Positions 23,769 through 33,521 of a stretch of DNA of 64,000 nucleotides are shown here, in pieces. This DNA comes from Helichrysum umbraculigerum (Eukaryota > Streptophyta > Magnoliopsida > Asterales > Asteraceae). Every line of letters begins with the position of its first letter. Position 1 is the first letter of the stretch. Under the pieces are notes generated by a model. That model was not told the origin of the DNA. It did no database searches and worked only from the letters and a program-made list of their open reading frames with translations. The stretch is taken from NCBI GenBank assembly GCA_949592205.1, contig CATIUR010000003.1, positions 151,465,259 to 151,529,258 on the forward strand, given 5' to 3'. Both the position numbers and the translations under genes were made by a program.

Positions 23769-24569
23769 TATAACGCCCCTCATTTCATAAGCCAATATTA
23801 TATTAATAAACCGGAAGCGTAGTAATTTATAACACATCATTAGTTTTACTGCACCATAATTAGATTACATAAACAGTTCATCGTTAAGTTATACTGGTTC
23901 AAAACTATTTATCCAAATCTTAAATGGGGGCATTATATAAAACCCAACTTGTTATTAGTACAAAATATTATCAGAGTAGCATGCTGTCAAAACATTCCCA
24001 GCTCCCCGAGCATCAACTTCCTGCTACTCATCTATCAAAATATAACCTACAGGAAGTAGAGAGGAGGGATTAGCACATAGCTAAGTGAGTGAGTTCATCA
24101 CACAACATTCAACTTAGCATAATCACCTAATTACAACAAATCAACAACATAATAATGAGGATCGGCGGCTCTGGGGATAACCAATAACCCGGGTGGCTCC
24201 CCAAGAACACTTATCCAACCTATCCGTATGGCCATAACGGACGAGACCGATAGCTAGTGGTTATCCTACTCAGATACAGTTCAATACACACAACAAATGA
24301 AGTAAATCCCTGTATCATTCACACGATAACCAACTAGCCCAACCAACCATTCAACAACTCGTTGACCTCATTAACAACTGATGCCCGAAGGCTACACATT
24401 GCACATAGAGTAATAATCAACAAGTATATTAAATAAGCAACAACAATATATCACGCTTATTCGTTGTAATCCAATGATCACAACTAAATTCAATGGTGAG
24501 TTCCGAATCCACTCACCGATACCTCGGTAGCCACAAACTCGGATTCCAGGTGCTACTTATCTTTTGGAG
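23769..24569 (-). repeat. Truncated LTR of family C (801 bp)
   Basis: The segment begins TATAACGCCCCTC after gttac, exactly as in the full LTR at 40294, and matches it until cttttggag. Then the sequence switches abruptly to family B internal DNA. The shared gag at 24567-24569 is a 3-base microhomology at the junction. The ends of a TIR element (ggggtgcttgg at 23701) lie just upstream. Confidence 0.85.
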
Positions 24570-24923
24570 TATGTATTGGTTCAGCGGAATTGATTTTACA
24601 TATATACTCAATATATATAAGTACGTAAAAGTATTACACATGTAAGGCCTATTCATACATACCTACAGTACATATAATAGCCTAGGATGTCTAGCACATA
24701 ACAAATCAGAGTCAACTACGCATCCCTGGTCCAGTATATCCCCTTTCAGATATCGCATCATCTTTATTTAATTGTACATAGTTAGCTACGCTATGTTAAA
24801 TTAAACTCGTATGATGAAATCCCTGAACCAGTCATACCTAACGAGGAATACTGCCTAACGGTCATAGTCTAGGCCTTCTAAATGCAAGCTAGTTCACTAT
24901 AACCTTAGGCTCTGATACCAATC
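24570..24923 (-). repeat. Orphan fragment of family B internal region (PBS side)
   Basis: The segment is nearly identical to 30278-30631, the part of element B next to its 5' LTR, and includes the primer-binding-site motif ctctgatacca. It sits in front of what should be the 3' LTR. This means that an LTR-internal-LTR-internal-LTR tandem arrangement was cut at 24570. Confidence 0.85.
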
Positions 24924-26755
24924 TGTAACACCCTCAAATTTCGGTTTGCGGAAGCTGTCGGGTCGGGTGTTACTAAATCAAATATCACAGCATAAGATAC
25001 ATAATGAACGACTCTAAATGAGACGTTTGAAAATGGTTATACATTTCGTAAATAAAAATGTTTACAACGTTATAAGTTTAACAACAAATTCCAAATACAT
25101 AATTGGAAAATATGAAAGTAAATGCAGAGTAGTCCCATTTGTTGAAAATATGCGACTCGAACTAGTAAGATCTTGTAGTAATCCTAATCCTGCTGGGCAC
25201 CTGAGAACACATGCTAAAACAGGTCAGCTATAAAGCTGGTGAGTTCATAGGTTTGTTAGTTGAATACATAAAGTATAAATCTTGTATGTTTTGAGAAATT
25301 GTTCAGAATCCACGATTCTGATTTGTAGCAAATTGTAGTTGTAATTACCAATGTGTAATTCGAAAGTTTAGGTATCTAATACCTAAGCAATTGTAGTCCG
25401 TACCTAAGTACAAAATAATTGAGGCATACCGAGCCTGAATACCTATCTGGTATGAGTAAGTGTATAACGGGAGGCAATACCTGCCTAAGTTGTAACCAAA
25501 TAACTGTATGACCACGTCATATGATAGTAAGTAACTGTAGTCCCGTAGAACTAGGATTTAATATATGAGGTGTTGCATCCAGCAACAAGTGATTGTAGAC
25601 CCGCAGATCTATGTTTGAATGTTTAGCGTGTCCGTTTACCCGATTAGCATAAGCTAACCCGGACATGAATTGAGCTAACGGCCTCGCGTGGCAGCACCAC
25701 CGATCCGTTAACTTATTGTGAATCCCGAGTATAACTCGCTGATCCATTGATTGAAGTTTCGTCCACTGCAATACCGTGGTTTCGTTTTGTGCCCACTTTA
25801 CCGTGGCATCGTTTGGTGCCCGCTGCAATACCGCGGCATCGTTTTTGAAGTTGCTCGCAAGCAATTTGTAATTGAGCCGGCAGTACAACGACATGCCCGA
25901 CTAAGTTGTTTGAGAGCCAGCAGTACTCGACATGCCTGACTAAGTAGATCGTATAATAGTATGTAGATATTCATCAGGTGACACCCCCACGGTTGGATTA
26001 CATCCTGGGCCGGGGGACCATCCCTGGTTGGATTACATCCTGAGCCAGAGTCGTCACCAGTTGAGTAGTATGGATATAAGAAGTCTATACTAACTTGTGA
26101 TAATATTGTATACTCCTAGTCTAAAGCCTAGCAAGTATATATAACGGAGTCTTGGGAAAATGTTCACTTAAGTTCGGTTCCCATTCTAGTAATAATGAAG
26201 TGTGTCGACAGTTTTAGTTCTTAAAGAATAACTAAACTTGTAACAGTACAGATGTTGTTCAGTGTAGGTAGAACTAACTAGTTCTAATGTATTCAATGAT
26301 ATTGTCCCGTGACAATATGGCCAAGAGATTTCGATAACTAAATCAAGTTATGTGTTGGTAATCGTTTTCCAACGACCTAACCGGGTACGATTGTAACCTA
26401 TCTAGGTTAAGTATTGATATTGTTCTAAAACAATATTGCGGGTGTAATTCCTAAGTATTACACATTTCGTATTACATACAGTAATATAAATAGTTGTAAA
26501 TTATAAACGATTGTTAATATGATTTGAAAACAGCAATTGAGCATGTGTTTTACCCCGAAAATAGTAAAACAGTTGAAAGAGTGGGGCTATGAAACTCATC
26601 TGTGAGTTGTTAGCGATACGATGATGCGCGCGTCGTCCGAATGGTAACCTTCTAGTGTCCTAAACACGTGAGGTTATATAAGTATGAGACAATTCAGTTT
26701 GTCTAAGCGAGTTGTTCATGTATGCATTTGTTGTTGAAGTCTGGGAATGGTGTAC

Positions 26756-26848
26756 GGGGGTCCGGGGGTAGCGCCCCTGGTAGCGGGGTCCAAGGGGTGG
26801 CAACCCCTGGCGGGGTCCAAGGGGCAGAGCCCCTGGTTGGGGTCGAGC
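26756..26848. repeat. GGGGTCC...CCCCTGG palindromic micro-repeat in LTR B
   Basis: Three successive units of the type ggggtccaaggggcagagcc / cctgg form G-rich and C-rich hairpin arms. The same block is at 32464-32556. It lies in the otherwise AT-rich LTR about 140 bases from the TGCGACGT array. Confidence 0.8.
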
Positions 26849-26984
26849 TGCCAGGTCAGCTTGGAAAATTTTTATTTCTACTACTTTGCTTTAAAGAAAA
26901 TGCATTCGAAATCCAAATTCGGGCAAAATCGAGTGGTAAAATTTGGTTGTCAATACTTAGTGAAAAACATAGATTTTTAAGGTT

Positions 26985-27200
26985 CTGCGACGTCAGATGC
27001 GACGTAGGGTCTTGCGTCGCTTATGTGCGACGTCGCAATTTAATGCGACATTGTGTGTTACGTCGCAATGTGCGGCGTTTAAGATTTACTGCGACGTAGG
27101 GTGTTACGTCGCATCATGCGACGTTGAGATGTTTTTGAGACGTTGGCTGCGACGTCGGCTGCGACGTTGCAGCACTGTTTTTGGTCCCTGCGACGTAGCG
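26985..27200 (-). repeat. CpG-palindrome array (TGCGACGT motif) in LTR B, left copy
   Basis: More than a dozen TGCGACGT / ACGTCGCA motifs occur within 216 bases, in the same position relative to the LTR 5' end as the array in LTR D. Two motifs here are mutated compared with the right-hand LTR (a C-to-A and a C-to-T class change). Confidence 0.85.
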
Positions 27201-27813
27201 GACTGTTCGACGATTTCAAGATCCAAATCGAGTTTTGGCTCGATTTTTGGGTGTTTTGATGTTATAGAAAGCTTCTAGCATGTATTTTGAAGTAATCTAA
27301 GTAATTTATAGAAAGAGAAACGATTTATAGAGAGAGAAAGTGATAAATCTTACTTTTTGATGAAAATGGAGATGGAGATGATGGTGAAGAAGATGGAGAT
27401 GATGATGTCCGGTTTTGATGATGATGAACTCCGAAAATGACGATGATGATGAGGATGATTCCGATTTTGATGATGATGAATTTGTTGTTGATGTTGTTGG
27501 TTGTTGTTGTTTAAGAGAAAGAGATGAGAGAAAGTAGGTGAAAAAGAAGAAGAAGAAATGAGGAAATGAGATGGGGGTTTGGGTTTTTGTTAAAACTCAG
27601 ATCCCCAAATGCGGGGACTGTGGTCTCCAACCACAGTACAAAATGCCCGTGTTTTGTATCCGAAAATAAAGTAAATTTAATATTTTAATTTCATAATTTT
27701 GTTTACGCTTTTCGTAAATATTTTTAGTAAAAATGTTTCCTTTGAACTTTAAAAAGGTAATTATTTAAAGTTTAAAATCGGCGCGAAATTTGACTTTTTG
27801 ACCGGGTGTTACA

Positions 27814-28120
27814 TTCTCCCCCTGTTAAGAAAATTTCGTCCCGAAATTTAAAGTGATGTCAGGGTTGCGCATGGTCTGGGGAGCAATGCACGTACGAGGT
27901 ATTTGTCGAATAGATTGCCGCCACATGATGTCTATAACGAGGTTGAATAGCAGTCACTCCATGACCGTATCATGTTTAATCGTTGTAGTCATATTCTGAC
28001 TATATTGTTTGATAAAAATGATATCGGGGATAATAAGTACGTGTTTAGCGAATTTATAATTGAAGGGTTATGTTTTCGAGGAGAAATTGTACTTACATTA
28101 TCGTTGGAGATTTATTTGAT
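27814..28120 (-). other. Element B polypurine tract and short 3' untranslated region
   Basis: On the minus strand the string TTCGGGACGAAATTTTC, then aacagggggagaa, ends exactly at the LTR start. Only about 270 bases separate it from the gag stop, where other chromoviruses have 3-4 kb of pol. Confidence 0.8.
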
Positions 28121-29092
28121 TTACTCGGAGTCGATTAAGTGAATTTTGCGTCTTTTTGGGCAGTCCTTCTTGTAATGACCGGGTTCCTTACATTTGAAGC
28201 ATATCCTTCGAGAGTCGGGATTGGCGGGAACTCTGCAGTCCCGGATTACGTGACCGTATCGTTGGCATCTTTCGCAGGGTAATCCGCATAATCGGTCATG
28301 ATGACGTTTACAGCCGTGACAAAATGGTTTGTTACCCGCATAGCCTTGTCTTTCGTTGGGTTCGACAGCATAGTACCCCAAGGGTTCAGGTTGATTGGTT
28401 GGATTTTGACTAGAGCTGGAATTCCCACTCCATTTTGTTAGGTTGTTTTCGGTTGTAGTGGCTTCGCGTCGTTCCCTCTGTGCCATAAGTCTGTGGGCCA
28501 TACGAATGGCCTCTTCAATAGTAGTGAGTTTGGAGGCGGTGACCATTCCCTCAATTAATAGTGGGAGTCCACCGGTGTACCTTGCGATTTGTTGACTTTC
28601 AGGGTTTACGATGTTTGGGCAAAGGTGTGCTAGTTGTTGAAAACGGTTGGTATATGTTTCGATGTCGTTGTCCTTTATGGTGAGGTGCCAAAGTTCGTCC
28701 TCGAGTTTGTGAAGTACTTCGATGGGACAATACTTGTCCTTCATGATTCGTTTCAGGTCTTCCCACGGAAGTTTGTGAGCAGTGTCGATTCCTACAGTTC
28801 GGGCGTGAAAATTCCACCAGGTAGAAGCATCATCCTGGAGGGTGTATGTGGCGTACAAGACTTTGCAGTCGTCGGGGCAGTTGCAAACGTGAAATATAGA
28901 TTCCATTCTCTCGAACCATCGAATTAATCCGATAGCTCCTTCAGTACCAACGAAGTTTGGTGGTTCGCACCTCAGAAAATCCTTAAAAGTGCAAGGCTTT
29001 TCTTGGTTCCGAGCAGCTAGGGTCGCAGTCACTGCTTGATTAATAATTTGATCGTGCTCAGCTCGAGTGAAAGTTTGTCGTTTAGGAGGCAT
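28121..29092 (-). CDS. Element B Gag (capsid plus two zinc knuckles)
   Basis: A 323-residue open frame (start MPPKRQTFTRAEHD; nine further upstream codons are open but unlike Gag). It shows the retrotransposon Gag core: FLRCEPPNFVGTEGAIGLIR, WFERMESIF, ATYTLQDDASTWW, WEDLKRIMKDKY, and the ETYTNRFQQLAHLCP segment. Two cysteine-rich units follow, CERCQRYGHVIRDC and CFKCKEPGHYKKDC (CCHC zinc knuckle), and the protein stops soon after (KRRKIHLIDSE). No stop or frameshift is seen, in contrast to every pol in the window, so Gag seems to have been kept intact. It should coat and package RNA, while reverse transcription and integration enzymes must come from another element. Confidence 0.9.
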   Translation of the reverse strand: MPPKRQTFTRAEHDQIINQAVTATLAARNQEKPCTFKDFLRCEPPNFVGTEGAIGLIRWFERMESIFHVCNCPDDCKVLYATYTLQDDASTWWNFHARTVGIDTAHKLPWEDLKRIMKDKYCPIEVLHKLEDELWHLTIKDNDIETYTNRFQQLAHLCPNIVNPESQQIARYTGGLPLLIEGMVTASKLTTIEEAIRMAHRLMAQRERREATTTENNLTKWSGNSSSSQNPTNQPEPLGYYAVEPNERQGYAGNKPFCHGCKRHHDRLCGLPCERCQRYGHVIRDCRVPANPDSRRICFKCKEPGHYKKDCPKRRKIHLIDSE

Positions 29093-30631
29093 GATTCTTG
29101 AACAAGAATGAAATGACAAAGTGTGAGATCTTTATTCAAAGATTTTGACTTTATAGTTGCATACTCGGATGTAAAAGTGTTAGTTATCCAGAAACCACTT
29201 AAGGTATCTATATGAAAGTCCTCGGACTTTGAAATTTTTGATGTGTAGTCGTACTAACGACCTAGTTATGAATTATAGGTAGTTGACCAGAACCATAGTA
29301 TTGTCGTAGTCTATCAGACTATAATGTAGTACTAGAATATCGTACGGTCATTCATGCCTGTGTATGTGACAACTACAGTGTCCTCGGTGGTGTTGAAGCA
29401 GGGTCCACCAACACAACCCAGGTGTGTGGTGACATCATTGTGTATTTATTGATTAAAGCATTACATGCTTAGTGGGTCGTATATACATATATGGTGTACA
29501 CGTAACTATTCAAGTATACGTACATAATAATAGTCAGGTGTGGCACCTCGTGCCCAGTTAAGTAAGTGTATATGTACATATGTCAGTCGTACATGCAACT
29601 ATAACAAGTCTACATGCATAATTGAAGTAGCACCTAGTGCTACAATGCAGTGTTATCAGCACAGTAATTGAAATACTAATGTTTTGTAATTGTAGTACCA
29701 AGGTACCATGAAACGCAGCACCACGTGCTGTAATGAAGTGCCCGCGGCATTGAAATTGTAGTATCCATGTACTATGAGTGTGGCATCAACATGCCATGAT
29801 TGTAGTATCAACGTACTGTGACGGTTGCACTAATGTGCTCAAGTTGTGGTATTAACATACCTTGAAATCGTAGCACCACGTGCCATGTGTGGTTTGATTT
29901 GTGGCCCCACGGCCAAAATGTGTTTGAAGTTCGAATTTCTCAGTTGTAGCACAAAGGCTAAAATGTAGGGGTCAAAGTACCGCATGATTGAGTTTGTTGA
30001 TCTACGTGATCAAGTTGTGATTCGAGATAATTTTGTTGTGGGCTTAGTCAACAGTCAACACTAATCCAGTTGTGATCCATATGTTCAAGGTTTAAAAGTT
30101 GTCAGTTTGTTTTAAGTTTCGTGAAGGTTTATCATGTGCGGGTTTCCATTCCCATTGGTAACGTTTGTACCTCCTTCCCGAGGCTCAGTGATAAATGTGA
30201 TACTCTACTATGCGTGCATATGGAGAAAAGTGTCGAGTCGCGATAGTTAGGAAGACGGCGATGTGCCTCTTCGCGAGTATGTATTGGTTCAGCGGAATTG
30301 ATTTTACATATATACTCAATATATATAAGTACGTAAAAGTATTACACATGTAAGGCCTATTCATACATACCTACAGTACATATAATAGCCTAGGATGTCT
30401 AGCACATAACAAATCAGAGTCAACTACGCATCCCTGGTCCAGTATAACCCCTTTCAGATATCGCATCATCTTTATTTAATTGTACATAGTTAGCTACGCT
30501 ATGTTAAATTAAACTCGTATGATGAAATCCCTGAACCAGTCATACCTAACGAGGAATACTGCCTAACGGTCATAGTCTAGGCCTTCTAAATGCAAGCTAG
30601 TTCACTATAACCTTAGGCTCTGATACCAATC
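29093..30631 (-). other. Element B 5' untranslated internal region with a chain of mini-hairpins
   Basis: No protein is encoded. Between about 29540 and 29916 the sequence is a string of a dozen small inverted repeats with 4-6 base arms and short loops, e.g. ggcacctcgtgcc, gtaccaaggtac, agtatcaacgtact, gcactaatgtgc, ggtattaacatacc, ggccccacggcc. The primer-binding site (complement of TTGGTATCAGAGCC) ends at 30631. Confidence 0.7.
30617..30631 (-). other. Element B primer-binding site (initiator tRNA-Met type)
   Basis: The minus strand reads TTGGTATCAGAGCC two bases after the 5' LTR, the usual plant iMet primer site. The same motif adjoins the 5' LTRs of A (about 36480-36493) and C (about 47013-47026). 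Confidence 0.85.
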
Positions 30632-33521
30632 TGTAACACCCTCAAATTTCGGTTTGCGGAAGCTGTCGGGTCGGGTGTTACTAAATCAAATATCACAGCA
30701 TAAGATACATAATGAACGACTCTAAATGAGACGTTTGAAAATGGTTATACATTTCGTAAATAAAAATGTTTACAACGTTATAAGTTTAACAACAAATTCC
30801 AAATACATAATTGGAAAATATGAAAGTAAATGCAGAGTAGTCTCATTTGTTGAAAATATGCGACTCGAACTAGTAAGATCTTGTAGTAATCCTAATCCTG
30901 CTGGGCACCTGAGAACACATGCTAAAACAGGTCAGCTATAAAGCTGGTGAGTTCATAGGTTTGTTAGTTGAATACATAAAGTATAAATCTTGTATGTTTT
31001 GAGAAATTGTTCAGAATCCACGATTCTGATTTGTAGCAAATTGTAGTTGTAATTACCAATGTGTAATTCGAAAGTTTAGGTATCTAATACCTAAGCAATT
31101 GTAGTCCGTACCTAAGTACAAAATAATTGAGGCATACCGAGCCTGAATACCTATCTGGTATGAGTAAGTGTATAACGGGAGGCAATACCTGCCTAAGTTG
31201 TAACCAAATAACTGTATGACCACGTCATATGATAGTAAGTAACTGTAGTCCCGTAGAACTAGGATTTAATATATGAGGTGTTGCATCCAGCAACAAGTGA
31301 TTGTAGACCCGCAGATCTATGTTTGAATGTTTAGCGTGTCCGTTTACCCGATTAGCATAAGCTAACCCGGACATGAATTGAGCTAACGGCCTCGCGTGGC
31401 AGCACCACCGATCCGTTAACTTATTGTGAATCCCGAGTATAACTCGCTGATCCATTGATTGAAGTTTCGTCCACTGCAATACCGTGGTTTCGTTTTGTGC
31501 CCACTTTACCGTGGCATCGTTTGGTGCCCGCTGCAATACCGCGACATCGTTTTTGAAGTTGCTCGCAAGCAATTTGTAATTGAGCCGGCAGTACAACGAC
31601 ATGCCCGACTAAGTTGTTTGAGAGCCAGCAGTACTCGACATGCCTGACTAAGTAGATCGTATAATAGTATGTAGATATTCATCAGGTGACACCCCCACGG
31701 TTGGATTACATCCTGGGCCGGGGGACCATCCCTGGTTGGATTACATCCTGAGCCAGAGTCGTCACCAGTTGAGTAGTATGGATATAAGAAGTCTATACTA
31801 ACTTGTGATAATATTGTATACTCCTAGTCTAAAGCCTAGCAAGTATATATAACGGAGTCTTGGGAAAATGTTCACTTAAGTTCGGTTCCCATTCTAGTAA
31901 TAATGAAGTGTGTCGACAGTTTTAGTTCTTAAAGAATAACTAAACTTGTAACAGTACAGATGTTGTTCAGTGTAGGTAGAACTAACTAGTTCTAATGTAT
32001 TCAATGATATTGTCCCGTGACAATATGGCCAAGAGATTTCGATAACTAAATCAAGTTATGTGTTGGTAATCGTTTTCCAACGACCTAACCGGGTACGATT
32101 GTAACCTATCTAGGTTAAGTATTGATATTGTTCTAAAACAATATTGCGGGTGTAATTCCTAAGTATTACACATTTCGTATTACATACAGTAATATAAATA
32201 GTTGTAAATTATAAACGATTGTTAATATGATTTGAAAACAGCAATTGAGCATGTGTTTTACCCCGAAAATAGTAAAACAGTTGAAAGAGTGGGGCTATGA
32301 AACTCACCTGTGAGTTGTTAGCGATACGATGATGCGCGCGTCGTCCGAATGGTAACCTTCTAGTGTCCTAAACACGTGAGGTTATATAAGTATGAGACAA
32401 TTCAGTTTGTCTAAGCGAGTTGTTCATGTATGCATTTGTTGTTGAAGTCTGGGAATGGTGTACGGGGGTCCGGGGGCAGCGCCCCTGGTAGCGGGGTCCA
32501 AGGGGTGGCAACCCCTGGCGGGGTCCAAGGGGCAGAGCCCCTGGTTGGGGTCGAGCTGCCAGGTCAGCTTGGAAAATTTTTATTTCTACTACTTTGCTTT
32601 AAAGAAAATGCATTCGAAATCCAAATTCGGGCAAAATCGAGTGGTAAAATTTGGTTGTCAATACTTAGTGAAAAACATAGATTTTTAAGGTTCTGCGACG
32701 TCAGATGCGACGTAGGGTCTTGCGTCGCTTATGTGCGACGTCGCAATTTAATGCGACATTGTGTGTTACGTCGCAATGTGCGGCGTTTAAGATTTACTGC
32801 GACGTAGGGTGTTACGTCGCATCATGCGACGTTGAGATGTTTTTGCGACGTTGGCTGCGACGTCGGCTGCGACGTCGCAGCACTGTTTTTGGTCCCTGCG
32901 ACGTAGCGGACTGTTCGACGATTTCAAGATCCAAATCGAGTTTTGGCTCGATTTTTGGGTGTTTTGATGTTATAGAAAGCTTCTAGCATGTATTTTGAAG
33001 TAATCTAAGTAATTTATAGAAAGAGAAACGATTTCTAGAGAGAGAAAGTGATAAATCTTACTTTTTGATGAAAATGAAGATGGAGATGATGGTGAAGAAG
33101 ATGGAGATGATGATGTCCGGTTTTGATGATGATGAACTCCGAAAATGACGATGATGATGAGGATGATTCCGATTTTGATGATGATGAATTTGTTGTTGAT
33201 GTTGTTGGTTGTTGTTGTTTAAGAGAAAGAGATGAGAGAAAGTAGGTGAAAAAGAAGAAGAAGAAATGAGGAAATGAGATGGGGGTTTGGGTTTTTGTTA
33301 AAACTCAGATCCCCAAATGCGGGGACTGTGGTCTCCAACCACAGTACAAAATGCCCGTGTTTTGTATCCGAAAATAAAGTAAATTTAATATTTTAATTTC
33401 ATAATTTTGTTTACGCTTTTCGTAAATATTTTTAGTAAAAATGTTTCCTTTGAACTTTAAAAAGGTAATTATTTAAAGTTTAAAATCGGCGCGAAATTTG
33501 ACTTTTTGACCGGGTGTTACA
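30632..33521 (-). repeat. Element B 5' LTR (2890 bp)
   Basis: Same boundaries and blocks as the 3' LTR, with the TGCGACGT array at 32693-32908 and the GGGGTCC block at 32464-32556. The right end cuts the A-family pol frame at 33521/33522. Confidence 0.9.

Larger units (their letters stand above)
24924..27813 (-). repeat. Element B 3' LTR (2890 bp)
   Basis: Bounded by TGTAACACCC and GGGTGTTACA, a perfect 10-bp inverted repeat. It contains a GGGGTCC palindromic block (26756-26848), the TGCGACGT array (26985-27200) and a GATGATGAA-rich triplet stretch (about 27355-27500). Predicted ORFs inside the LTR are not conserved proteins. Confidence 0.9.
24924..33521 (-). mobile_element. Element B: gag-only LTR retrotransposon (TR-GAG-like), complete
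   Basis: Two LTRs of equal length (2890 bp; 24924-27813 and 30632-33521) differ by only about ten bases by eye. They enclose a 2.8-kb internal region with polypurine tract (27814-27849), one gag ORF and a tRNA-Met-type primer site (30617-30631). There is no protease, RT, RNase H or integrase. Non-autonomous gag-only elements are known in plants as TR-GAG. The right LTR interrupts pol of element A, and gtaat (33522-33526) would be the right target duplication. The left host flank has been lost by rearrangement. Element D, which shares the polypurine motif and the ACGTCGCA array, is a plausible relative of an autonomous helper. Confidence 0.85.

Noticed and set aside
25018..25894. ORFs in LTR B (71, 125 and 62 residues) present in both LTR copies
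   Set aside because: They recur only because the LTR is duplicated; no protein signature, and they overlap LTR hairpin sequence.
26722..27278. ORFs of 93-125 residues rich in Arg and Cys over the GGGGTCC and TGCGACGT blocks
   Set aside because: The composition simply translates the GC-rich palindromic repeats.
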